This document shows, piece after piece, positions 43,229 to 50,755 of a stretch of DNA of 64,000 nt. Source of the stretch: Nitratireductor indicus C115. Lineage in GTDB: Bacteria; Pseudomonadota; Alphaproteobacteria; Rhizobiales; Rhizobiaceae. The translations under genes were made by a program, and so were the position numbers. The notes under the pieces were generated by a model. The model ran no database searches. It saw only the letters and a program-made list of their open reading frames with translations, and was not told the DNA's origin. Each line of letters starts with the position of its first letter. Within the stretch, counting starts at the first letter, position 1. The stretch is taken from contig NZ_AMSI01000010.1 of NCBI RefSeq assembly GCF_000300515.1, positions 1 to 64,000 on the forward strand, given 5' to 3'.

Positions 43229-44410
43229 TCAGGCGCTGCGATAGAGCTTCGTCATCACGAACTCGCGATGACCGAGCGCTTCGGCAGCCGTGCTGCGACC
43301 GTTCGAGGTCCGCACGATCATGTCGATCAGCGCGTCGCCGGCTTCGTCGATGGTCATGTCGCGACGCAGGATGCCCGACACGTCAACATCCACATGCTCG
43401 CCCATGGTGCGCACGGTGCGCGGGTTCGCCGTGATCTTGATGACCGGAACGATCGGATTGCCGATCACGTTGCCCTGGCCCGTCGGGAAGGTGTGCACCA
43501 CATAGCCACCGGCAGCCATCAGCGTCACGCATTCCGCGGCAGCCGAAGAACTGTCCATGAAGTAGAGGCCCCTGCCCGACTTCGGAGCTTCGGCCGGCTC
43601 CAGAATGTCGATATAACGCGAGGTGCGGCCGATCTTTTCCAGATTGCCCAGAGCCTTTTCCTCGATGGTGGTCAGGCCACCCTCGATATTGCCCTTGGTC
43701 GGCTGGCTTTCGGAAAGGTCGTCGGTCTGGTGGGCAAAGATGACGTCGTCCTGATAGGCCTTCCACATCTTGTACCAGCGCTCGCCGACTTCCGGATTGA
43801 TGGCGCGGTCCTTGCAGATATGCTCGGCGCCAGTGATTTCCGACGTCTCGCCAAAGCAGCCATAGATGCCTTCCGGCAGCAGCTTGTCATACATGTTGCC
43901 GACGGTCGGGCAGGAGCCGAGACCGGTGGTTGTGTCGCTCTCACCGCATTTGGTGGAGACCCACAATTCCGAGATCGGGCATTCCTCGCGCTGCAACTCG
44001 GAAGCGTAGTGCACGAATTCCTTGGCCTTGCGCGACGCGTCCATAATGGTCTTCAGATCGCCGTTCTGCTCGATCGAGAAGGCGGCGACGGGCTTACCGG
44101 TCTCGGCAATGCCGTCGGCGATGCGCTTGGTCCAGCCCGGTTCGATGCCGATCACGATCACGGCTGCGACATTCGGGTTCGCACCAGTGCCGATGATCGT
44201 GCGGAAATGCAATTCCAGATCCTCGCCGAACTGCAGACGGCCATAGGCGTGCGGCAGCGCGATGGTGCCCTTGATGTTGTTGGCCACAGCCTCGCAAGCC
44301 GCGTTCGAGATATCGTCGACCGGCAGGATGACGACGTGATTGCGCACGCCCACCCGGCCATTGTCGCGGCGATAGCCCTTGAAGGTAAGATTTCCGTATT
44401 TCGACGCCAT
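43229..44410 (-). CDS. suyB: (2R)-sulfolactate sulfo-lyase large subunit
   Basis: The 393-aa protein belongs to the UxaA/altronate dehydratase C-terminal family and matches SuyB in length and motifs: [58 protein letters not shown] (conserved metal-binding Cys/Glu), and [16 protein letters not shown]. SuyAB cleaves (R)-sulfolactate to pyruvate and sulfite in the cytoplasm. The tightly linked suyA upstream and sulfolactate dehydrogenases downstream separate it from true altronate or galactarate dehydratases. Confidence 0.93.
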   Translation of the reverse strand: MASKYGNLTFKGYRRDNGRVGVRNHVVILPVDDISNAACEAVANNIKGTIALPHAYGRLQFGEDLELHFRTIIGTGANPNVAAVIVIGIEPGWTKRIADGIAETGKPVAAFSIEQNGDLKTIMDASRKAKEFVHYASELQREECPISELWVSTKCGESDTTTGLGSCPTVGNMYDKLLPEGIYGCFGETSEITGAEHICKDRAINPEVGERWYKMWKAYQDDVIFAHQTDDLSESQPTKGNIEGGLTTIEEKALGNLEKIGRTSRYIDILEPAEAPKSGRGLYFMDSSSAAAECVTLMAAGGYVVHTFPTGQGNVIGNPIVPVIKITANPRTVRTMGEHVDVDVSGILRRDMTIDEAGDALIDMIVRTSNGRSTAAEALGHREFVMTKLYRSA

Positions 44411-44428
44411 TTCTACAGTCTCCCCGGC

Positions 44429-44716
44429 CTACCAGCGCTTCGTCTTGAGATTGTGGACATGCACGTGGCCGCCCTTCTTCACGTCAGCGACGAACTTGCC
44501 GATGTCCTCGCCGTATTTGATGGCGGTGTCGCCGGCCTTCACGTCGCTCAGCGCGACCTTGTGGCCGATGGGTACGTCGTCATGAACCGGCATCTCGAAG
44601 CTCGAATTGTCGTGCGTCACGACGCAAAGCATGTTGGTGCCTGCCTTCAGGTTCTCGACAACGACGACACCGACATTGTCCTTTTTTTCATGAACAAGCA
44701 GGTGGGGAATGGTCAC
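44429..44716 (-). CDS. suyA: (2R)-sulfolactate sulfo-lyase small subunit
   Basis: This 95-aa SAF-domain protein (NVGVVVVENLKAGTNMLCVVTHDNSS, DDVPIGHKVALSDVKAGDTAIKYGEDIG) corresponds to the N-terminal module of altronate dehydratases and to SuyA. It pairs with SuyB as a separate polypeptide. GTG at 44716 is chosen because GAGGAG sits 8 bases upstream; the longer frame starts in the promoter region. It is the first gene of the sulfolactate operon. Confidence 0.92.
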   Translation of the reverse strand: MTIPHLLVHEKKDNVGVVVVENLKAGTNMLCVVTHDNSSFEMPVHDDVPIGHKVALSDVKAGDTAIKYGEDIGKFVADVKKGGHVHVHNLKTKRW

Positions 44717-44770
44717 GAATGCTCTCCTCTCGAACGGTGGCCAAAGAGACCGGGCTTCCTTCACCCAAGT

Positions 44771-44780
44771 CTTATATAAG
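44771..44780. promoter_or_regulatory. AT-rich palindrome upstream of suyA, likely GntR operator
   Basis: CTTATATAAG is a perfect 10-bp palindrome followed by ATATAAGATA, so a TTATAT/ATATAA pattern repeats. It lies between divergent suyA and the GntR gene, where the regulator should bind. HutC-type GntR proteins favour such A/T-rich dyads. Confidence 0.65.
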
Positions 44781-44885
44781 ATATAAGATAGAAGAGAGTG
44801 GAAATGTCAACAGGCCTGCGCTAAGGATTCTGCAGCGCTGGTGCTAAAAGGGTTGGGAGAAGCCGCGTTGGAAGAGAGCAGACCC

Positions 44886-45593
44886 ATGGAATACAAGCCC
44901 CTCTATATGCACATCCGCGACCAGCTGGTTCGCCATCTGGTTGATGGGAGCTGGGCGCCGGGCATGGTGATTCCAAGCGAAATGGAGCTCGCGCGCCAGC
45001 TTCAGGTCAGTCAGGGCACTGTTCGCAAGGCTCTCGACACGATGACGGCGGACAACCTTTTGGTGCGCAAGCAGGGCAAGGGAACCTTCGTCGCGGAACC
45101 CGAAGATTCGCGCATTCTTTTCCAGTTCTTTCGCCTTGTGCCCGACGATGGTCCTTCGGCTTTTCCACAGTCCTCGGTGATCGAGTGCGAGGAAAGCGGG
45201 GCGAGCGAAAGCGAGGCGACCGCACTCGAGATCGAGCCGGGCGCCCCGTTGTGGCGCATCCAGCGCCTGCGCCATCTGGCAGAGCGCTGCATCCTGGTTG
45301 AGACGATCTGCCTGCCCTCGGACCGGTTTCCGGATTTTCCCGATCTCGGCCAGATCCCCAACAACATCTACCAGCTCTTTTCGATGCGCTGGGGCATCAC
45401 CATCGCCCAGGCCGAGGAGCGCCTGAAGGCGGTGCTTGCAGAACCCGCCGATGCCCGCCTGCTGGCTTGCGAACCGGGAACGCCTCTCCTTCGCATCCAC
45501 CGCATCGCCCGCGACCTGGAAGGGCGCGCGGTGGAACTGCGCATATCGCGCTGTCTGACCGACGACATCCACTATGCGGTCAACCTGCGTTAA
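44886..45593 (+). CDS. GntR-family (HutC subgroup) regulator of sulfolactate operon
   Basis: This 235-aa regulator has an N-terminal winged helix (YMHIRDQLVRHLVDGSWAPGMVIPSEMELARQLQVSQGTVRKALDTM) and a UTRA ligand-binding domain (LWRIQRLRHLAERCILVETICLPSDRFP, RIHRIARDLEGRAVELRISRCLTDDIHYAVNL). ATG 44886 has GGAAGAGAG upstream; GTG/TTG codons further up are alternatives. It is divergent from suyA, so a role as the sulfolactate-responsive regulator is likely (SuyR-like), but not proven. Confidence 0.85.
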   Translation: MEYKPLYMHIRDQLVRHLVDGSWAPGMVIPSEMELARQLQVSQGTVRKALDTMTADNLLVRKQGKGTFVAEPEDSRILFQFFRLVPDDGPSAFPQSSVIECEESGASESEATALEIEPGAPLWRIQRLRHLAERCILVETICLPSDRFPDFPDLGQIPNNIYQLFSMRWGITIAQAEERLKAVLAEPADARLLACEPGTPLLRIHRIARDLEGRAVELRISRCLTDDIHYAVNLR

Positions 45594-45622
45594 GAAATAC
45601 GCGGTCAACCTGCGTAAAAAAA
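45573..45622 (+). repeat. 25-bp tandem duplication at the 3' end of the GntR gene
   Basis: The last codons plus stop of the regulator (45573-45597, ATGCGGTCAACCTGCGT core) are repeated immediately after the stop (45598-45622) with a few mismatches. The second copy is untranslated. It looks like a replication-slippage duplication. Confidence 0.8.
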
Positions 45623-45642
45623 GAGGGGCCGAAGCCCCTCTT
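45621..45642. terminator. Bidirectional terminator between convergent genes
   Basis: AAGAGGGGC and GCCCCTCTT arms (45621-45629, 45634-45642) with a CGAA loop, preceded by a run of A and followed by TT. It separates the GntR regulator from the convergent GMC gene. Confidence 0.8.
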
Positions 45643-45667
45643 CCTGGCATCTTTTGGCGCAACCCGA

Positions 45668-47239
45668 TCAGATCGTGCCGGCCGCCATCTCCTGTGCGAT
45701 GTAATCGGCCTGACGGATCGCCAGCGAAACAATGGTCAGTGTCGGATTTTCCGCCCCGCCCGTCGTGAACTGGCTGCCGTCAGACACGAACAGATTCGCG
45801 ATGTCATGCGTCTGCCCATGTTTGTTCACGACGCCATCGGAGGCCTTTTCGCTCATCCGGTTGGTGCCCAGATTGTGGGTCGAGGGATAAGGCGGCGTCG
45901 GAAACGTGCGGATCGCCCCCACGGCTTCATAGAGAGCGCGGCTTTGCGCATAGGCATGGTTGCGCATTGCGACATCGTTCGGATGGTCATCGAAATAGAC
46001 GTCCGGGATCGGCATCCCGTGTTCATCCTTCATGTCCGCATGCAGCGTGATGCGGTTCTTCTCCTGGGGCATGTCCTCACCAACGATCCACAAACCGGCC
46101 ATGTTGGCGTAGTTATCGAGAGCCGAGGTGAAGGAGCGGCCCCAACCGCCCGGATCGAGGAATGCGGCCATGAACGGAATGCCGAGCGACAGGGTTTCAA
46201 GCTCATAGCCACCGACGAACCCGCGCGACGGGTCATGCCTTGCCTCATCCCGGATGATGCCTGCCATGGTCGTACCGCGATACATGTGAACCGGCTTGTC
46301 GAACACGGCATAAACCGACCCGGTCGTATGACGCAAATAATTGCGCCCCACCTGACCGGATGAGTTGGCCATTCCGTCCGGGAACATTGAGGATGCCGAG
46401 TTCAGCAACAGGCGCGGGCTTTCGATGGAATTGCAGGCCACGCAGACAAGCCGCGCCTTCTGGAAATGCTGATTGCCGTCCTTATCGGCATAAAGCACGC
46501 CGGTCACCTTGCCGCTGTCGTCATGCTCGATTTTCAGCGCCATGGACTGCGGCCGCACCTCCAGCTTGCCGGTCGCCTCGCCCTTCGGAATTTCCGTGTA
46601 GAGCGTCGACCATTTGGCGCCCCATTTGCAGCCCTGGAAACAGAACCCCGTCTGCTGGCAGGCCATGCGATCATCACGGAAGTCGGAATTGATCGCCATG
46701 TTGCCGGTGTGGCATTCCTTGTAGCCGAGCTTGTCCGCACCGGCCTTCAACACCTTGAAATTGTTGTTGCCCGGAAGCCCTGCGATCCCGTTGGTGCGGG
46801 TCACCCCCATCTTGTCTTCGGCCTTGGCGTAATAGGGCTCGAGTTCGGAGAGCGTGATCGGCCAGTCGAGAAGGTTCGCGCCGTCCACCTTGCCGTAATG
46901 GCTGAGCGTATGGAACTCATGTTCCTGAAAACGCAGCGATGCGCCCGCCCAATGGGTCGTGGTTCCACCCACAGCCTTCACGATCCAGGCCGGAAGGTTC
47001 GGAAAGTCCCGTGCAACACGCCAATCGCCCGAGGTCGTGCGCTTGTCACCCCAGGAGAGTTGGCCGAAACTCTCCCATTCGTCATTGATGAAATCCTCGT
47101 ATTCGATGCGTTTGCCGGCCTCCAGGATCACCACGTCGATGCCCTTCTGTGCCAGCTCGTTGCCCAGAGTGCCGCCGCCGGCGCCCGATCCGATGATGAC
47201 GACGACGCCGTCGTCGTTAAGGTCATAAGGTGCAGCCAT
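45668..47239 (-). CDS. GMC-family oxidoreductase (gluconate 2-dehydrogenase-like large subunit)
   Basis: This 523-aa flavoprotein has the FAD loop VVIIGSGAGGGTLGNELAQKG, the family pattern GGTTTHWAGASLRFQEHEF, Cys-containing FCFQGCKWGAKWSTL, and a C-terminal HNLGTNRM...TVSL-type substrate region (NPTLTIVSLAIRQADYI). It resembles the large subunit of membrane gluconate/fructose dehydrogenases. The twin-arginine small subunit is encoded directly upstream; the large subunit, which lacks its own signal, is probably exported with it. A cytochrome c subunit is not present nearby. The substrate is unknown. Confidence 0.87.
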   Translation of the reverse strand: MAAPYDLNDDGVVVIIGSGAGGGTLGNELAQKGIDVVILEAGKRIEYEDFINDEWESFGQLSWGDKRTTSGDWRVARDFPNLPAWIVKAVGGTTTHWAGASLRFQEHEFHTLSHYGKVDGANLLDWPITLSELEPYYAKAEDKMGVTRTNGIAGLPGNNNFKVLKAGADKLGYKECHTGNMAINSDFRDDRMACQQTGFCFQGCKWGAKWSTLYTEIPKGEATGKLEVRPQSMALKIEHDDSGKVTGVLYADKDGNQHFQKARLVCVACNSIESPRLLLNSASSMFPDGMANSSGQVGRNYLRHTTGSVYAVFDKPVHMYRGTTMAGIIRDEARHDPSRGFVGGYELETLSLGIPFMAAFLDPGGWGRSFTSALDNYANMAGLWIVGEDMPQEKNRITLHADMKDEHGMPIPDVYFDDHPNDVAMRNHAYAQSRALYEAVGAIRTFPTPPYPSTHNLGTNRMSEKASDGVVNKHGQTHDIANLFVSDGSQFTTGGAENPTLTIVSLAIRQADYIAQEMAAGTI

Positions 47240-47280
47240 AATTTCCTCCCGTTACGTCGATGTTCCAGAAATCAGGCTGA

Positions 47281-47823
47281 CTACAGCCACTCGATGTCAT
47301 CGAAGCCGCGGTTGATGTAACCACCCTTCGAATAGGATTCGCCCTCGTAGCCGAACAGCGGCCATACCTCCTTCTGATTGTAGAGACCGGTCACGAGCCC
47401 GCCCCGCACGGTCTGGAAGAAAGGCGACGTTTCGATCTGGCGCAGGATATCGACGCGGTCGTCTTCCCAACCGAGCCCGCGATAACCGCCTGTGCCGGCC
47501 CGCTTGTCGAGATCGGCGACACCTCCCTCGACCATCTCCCTGAACGTGGCATCCTTGCCGGCCTGCTCGTCATAGGACTTGACGGCAATGGCGTAGAAGC
47601 GGTCCTCGATGTGATCGTGGGGATAAATGTCCCGCGCCATCTGGATAAGCGTGGCGACTGTTTCAGGCGCAAGCCCGCTCGTCTCCAGCCCCCAGGCGAA
47701 TTGCGGGCTGATAACGGCGCTGCCGCTGATCACCAGCATCGCGCCGAGACCGGCCTTGCCGCCGCGCCGGAGCACGTCACGGCGCGAAAGGCCGCGCGGC
47801 TTTGCTTCATAGACTGTGGTCAT
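47281..47823 (-). CDS. Gluconate 2-dehydrogenase subunit 3-family protein (Tat-exported)
   Basis: This 180-aa protein has a twin-arginine signal (LSRRDVLRRGGKAGLGAML) and the subunit-3 pattern LAPETVATLIQMARDIYPHDHIEDRFYAIAVKSYDEQAG. It acts as the small subunit and probably carries the flavoprotein partner across the inner membrane. ATG 47823 follows GGGAGGAAGAC; earlier codons are not supported. A 41-bp gap separates it from the GMC gene. Confidence 0.87.
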   Translation of the reverse strand: MTTVYEAKPRGLSRRDVLRRGGKAGLGAMLVISGSAVISPQFAWGLETSGLAPETVATLIQMARDIYPHDHIEDRFYAIAVKSYDEQAGKDATFREMVEGGVADLDKRAGTGGYRGLGWEDDRVDILRQIETSPFFQTVRGGLVTGLYNQKEVWPLFGYEGESYSKGGYINRGFDDIEWL

Positions 47824-47976
47824 GTCTTCCTCCCTTGCTTGCTGAAGCGCCTGGCAGCGCCCGTTGCTGGCTGTTGGCGCCACCCTCCTCCTAGGGAAAG
47901 GCGCCAACAGATATTCTCGCGGCAGCGCCGCGCATCGCGCTTACCGAAAATCGCTCTCGATTCTCGGGCCAATGCG

Positions 47977-48372
47977 CTAGCGATAGCGGCCGTGCTTCTG
48001 CAACACCTCGATCTTGTAGCCATCCGGGTCGGCGACGAAGAAGAAGCGGGCAAGAAGCGCACCCTCACGCTCAAAGGCGACAATGTCGCGCGGCTCAAGG
48101 CCGGCTTCCTTGAAACGGGCATGCTCGGCATCGAGATTGTCCACGGCAACAGCCAGATGCCCATAGCCGTCGCCAAGCTCATAGGCTTCGCTACGCCCCT
48201 TGTTGATGGTCAGTTCAACCTCGAAATCGGCTTCGTCATTGCGCAGATAGACCAGCGTAAACCCGTCGAAATCGAAGCGGTCCGCAATCTCCAGGCCGAA
48301 TGCCGTCCGATAAAAGGAAACCGACCTCGCCTCGTCCAGAACGCGGATCATGGTGTGAATGCACTTGGCCAA
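47977..48372 (-). CDS. Glyoxalase/VOC-family protein (lactoylglutathione lyase-like), TTG start
   Basis: The 131-aa VOC-superfamily protein closely resembles glyoxalase I: IHTMIRVLDEARSVSFYRTAFGLEIADRF, ELTINKGRSEAYELGDGYGHLAVAVDN, FFVADPDGYKIEVLQKH. Zinc-ligand-type His and Glu residues (H in IHTMIRV, E in FEVEL, H in GHLAV, E in KIEVL) are all present. A TTG at 48372 lies 5 bases after GGAGG and gives the family-typical N-terminus LAKCIHTMIRV; ATG 48351 would cut off the first metal His, so the TTG is preferred. Function: methylglyoxal detoxification with glutathione, or a related lyase. Confidence 0.85.
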   Translation of the reverse strand: MAKCIHTMIRVLDEARSVSFYRTAFGLEIADRFDFDGFTLVYLRNDEADFEVELTINKGRSEAYELGDGYGHLAVAVDNLDAEHARFKEAGLEPRDIVAFEREGALLARFFFVADPDGYKIEVLQKHGRYR

Positions 48373-48572
48373 AACGCCTCCGTATCTTCTCTGTCCGGCG
48401 CGCCGATATGGCTCGCCGGCTTGCGGTTCGCGATGATGTCGGTGATTATGGCTGTTGATGCAGGCTTGTGGTGGCAACGGGCTACCACGCATCGAAAGTG
48501 ATAAGGCCGTATCAGTGTGCAGGGCCGTGGAATCGCGTGGCGCTGCGCGCGTCAGAGGAGGAGTTCGACCAG

Positions 48573-48893
48573 ATGTGCAAGGTTTTCGCTGAACAGGATC
48601 CGCAAGGCTACAAGCAGATCAACCGCTCGCTGCGGATCGGCGGCCACTCCACCAGCATTCAGCTTGAGGCGGCGTTCTGGGAGCTTCTGGATGAAATCGC
48701 CGCCTCGCAGAACATGTCGACCCCACGTTTCATCTCGACACTCTACGATGAAGCGCTCGAGGCCAATGGTGCGATTCCGAACTTCGCTTCCATGCTGCGC
48801 ACAACCTGCGCGCTCTATCTTCGCGGCCACCAGCCGGAACCCGAAACGGCAAGCCCGATTGCCCCCATCGCGCTTCAGGCCGGGCACGCCTGA
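48573..48893 (+). CDS. Ribbon-helix-helix domain protein
   Basis: This 106-aa protein begins MCKVFAEQDPQGYKQINRSLRIGGHSTSIQLEAAFWELLDEIAA, the N-terminal layout of the RHH_4 (PF13467) family common in alphaproteobacteria. GAGGAG precedes the ATG at 48573. The family is thought to bind DNA, but its regulon is unknown. The longer upstream frame to 48468 has no family resemblance. It is divergent from the glyoxalase gene. Confidence 0.8.
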   Translation: MCKVFAEQDPQGYKQINRSLRIGGHSTSIQLEAAFWELLDEIAASQNMSTPRFISTLYDEALEANGAIPNFASMLRTTCALYLRGHQPEPETASPIAPIALQAGHA

Positions 48894-48909
48894 GGAAAGT
48901 TGAAAAAGG

Positions 48910-49233
48910 TCAGAAGCCGGCGGGAAGCGTTATTTCCTGCGAAAGCGCCAGACAGCCATTCTTACGAAAGGGCAGAACAAGAAGCGCGCCGGACGCATAA
49001 AGCCTGCGCACATAGTCTGGCCTGTCGCTGACAACCACGGCATAGTGCCCTTCCCAGCGCAGGATGCTGACATCGGCGGGCAAATTCGCCGGCGAACCGG
49101 CTGGCGGTCCCACAACCAACGCCGCCGGAGCTTGCCCTGTCACGGCAAAGACAATGGCGAACATCGCCACGATGCCCGCCATCAGGCCCGCCGTTATCCC
49201 AACTCCCCTCGCAATGGCTGAAAATCCCGGCAT
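48910..49233 (-). CDS. Hypothetical membrane-anchored protein
   Basis: This 107-aa protein has one N-terminal TM helix (GVGITAGLMAGIVAMFAIVFAVTG), a Pro/Ala/Gly linker and a small globular domain (ADVSILRWEGHYAVVVSDRPDYVRRLYASGALLVLPFRKNGC). The exposed domain is probably periplasmic. I do not recognise a family. It lies 30 bp downstream of the membrane protein gene at 49264-50340 and may be the last gene of that operon. Confidence 0.6.
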   Translation of the reverse strand: MPGFSAIARGVGITAGLMAGIVAMFAIVFAVTGQAPAALVVGPPAGSPANLPADVSILRWEGHYAVVVSDRPDYVRRLYASGALLVLPFRKNGCLALSQEITLPAGF

Positions 49234-49263
49234 CCGACTTGTCTCTTGGCGGCCGAAGCCACC

Positions 49264-50340
49264 TCAGTAATCGAAAACATGTTCGATACCGGGGTCCGCA
49301 ACCGGCACCGCACGCATCATATCACCGAGATCCTTCACTTTCACCGAAAGCAGCACCCGCCCATTGCCAAACCCGGCACGTGCAAAGCGGGCAATCGTTT
49401 GCCCCTTCGGCAAGCCCGTCACGGCAGCATCGGGAGCCACCGTAAAGCTGACCATGACATCGTCATTGCCGGCGATTTCCTCAATGCTACCGCCAGCCTT
49501 CGCGATCTCGGAAAGAATGTGGGTGAAACGATCATAGCGCGGGCTCTCGATCAAGAATCCCTGCGGCAGTTCCTCGACCACGGTCACATCGGAAATACCT
49601 TCAAGTGTCTGCCTGGACAGGCCCGATACCACGCTGAAGATAGTGAGTTTCGCCTCGCCCGTGGCTTCCACCGCACTCGCGATTGCACCTGCATAGGCGA
49701 TCTTGGCCTTCCATTCGCCACCAAGGGCAAGACGGCGTTCCCAACCCCGCAGGAGCGAAGGCATTGGCGCGGACCACAGATCGTCCACGGCCTTGGCAAA
49801 ATCATATTTGTACCAGGGCACCTGGCGCAGGAAGGCTGCATAATCGGCAGCCATGTCACGCGCCACCACATCCTGCGGCGTCTTTTCCGCCCCGCGAAGA
49901 AAGGCGAAGAAGCGGCCAAGCGTTTCCTCATAGGCAGCCTTCAGCCCCATCTCCAGAGTGAAGCTCACGCCGATGGTGGCAATGGTCATACGTGTCGCGC
50001 TGTCAGCACCGCCATGGGCATCGGCGACACGCATCAGGGCACAGTCCGCTTTCCAGAAATCGCGAATGCTCTCCCAATAGTCAAAACCGTGCTCGTCGCC
50101 GTTCTTCAGCGCTTCGGCAAGCCCGTCATAGGCATAGACGATGTGCCACTCGGGATAGGTCAGATAGGTGTTTGCCTCGCGCCGTTGCCGCTCCGGCGAC
50201 GAGATCAGTGGCGCATAATCCTGTGTGGGCGGCTCGGCATGGCAAAACGCTTCCACATAGGCGGCCGGGCTCAACAGCGCGACGACCAGAAGAAGCAGGG
50301 CGACGAGCCCACCGCCCACCCATTTCAGGAAACGCCGCAT
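49264..50340 (-). CDS. Conserved hypothetical membrane-anchored protein
   Basis: This 358-aa protein has an N-terminal TM anchor (VGGGLVALLLLVVALLSPAAYVEAF) followed by a large extracytoplasmic domain. It contains YLTYPEWHIVYAYDGLAEALK, a periodic Trp/Asp-rich stretch (DYWESIRDFWKADCALM) and a helical body. I do not recognise the family. The TGATG overlap with the upstream 135-aa membrane gene and 8-bp spacing in the rest of the operon show co-expression with the Tat-exported FAD oxidase. Confidence 0.75.
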   Translation of the reverse strand: MRRFLKWVGGGLVALLLLVVALLSPAAYVEAFCHAEPPTQDYAPLISSPERQRREANTYLTYPEWHIVYAYDGLAEALKNGDEHGFDYWESIRDFWKADCALMRVADAHGGADSATRMTIATIGVSFTLEMGLKAAYEETLGRFFAFLRGAEKTPQDVVARDMAADYAAFLRQVPWYKYDFAKAVDDLWSAPMPSLLRGWERRLALGGEWKAKIAYAGAIASAVEATGEAKLTIFSVVSGLSRQTLEGISDVTVVEELPQGFLIESPRYDRFTHILSEIAKAGGSIEEIAGNDDVMVSFTVAPDAAVTGLPKGQTIARFARAGFGNGRVLLSVKVKDLGDMMRAVPVADPGIEHVFDY

Positions 50341-50747
50341 CAGGGCGCTTCTCGGGCAAAAAGATAGCTGGAAACAATGGCAACACCGCCAAGGAAGAGA
50401 TGCGGCAGATTTGCCAATATCTTGAAGCCGAGCGGCAGATCCACGATGCCGTAGTTGACAATACCGAGATCGAGATACCCCGACCCCGTGACAAGGCCCA
50501 GCAGCCCGTCGCTGAAATAAAGGATGCCGAAATAGAAAAGGAAATTGCGTGCCGCACGCGCAGAAAGCAGAGCAGCAATTCCCGCCCACAGCGCAGACGC
50601 CAGATGCAGGCTGTCGTCATAGATATCAAGCGCAAAAATGCCAAAGGCCCTGCCCTGCGCATCGGTCAGGCCGGGAACATAGTTGAGGGCCGCCGCGCCG
50701 AGCAGCGCCAGCGCGTAGAGCCCCGATATAAGTCGCAACCTGGACAT
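50340..50747 (-). CDS. Small polytopic membrane protein
   Basis: This 135-aa protein has four predicted TM helices (ISGLYALALLGAAALNYVPG, LHLASALWAGIAALLSA, FLFYFGILYFSDGLLGLVTG, LPHLFLGGVAIVSSYLF). The last half resembles DUF4383-type helices only loosely; no firm family. GAGGAAAG precedes the ATG. It sits between the FAD oxidase and the anchored protein with a TGATG junction, so the three probably form one complex or pathway. Confidence 0.75.
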   Translation of the reverse strand: MSRLRLISGLYALALLGAAALNYVPGLTDAQGRAFGIFALDIYDDSLHLASALWAGIAALLSARAARNFLFYFGILYFSDGLLGLVTGSGYLDLGIVNYGIVDLPLGFKILANLPHLFLGGVAIVSSYLFAREAP

Positions 50748-50755
50748 GGCTTTCC

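Noticed and set aside
48468-48572. N-terminal extension of the ribbon-helix-helix gene
   Set aside because: It has no family similarity, and a good ribosome site supports the ATG at 48573.
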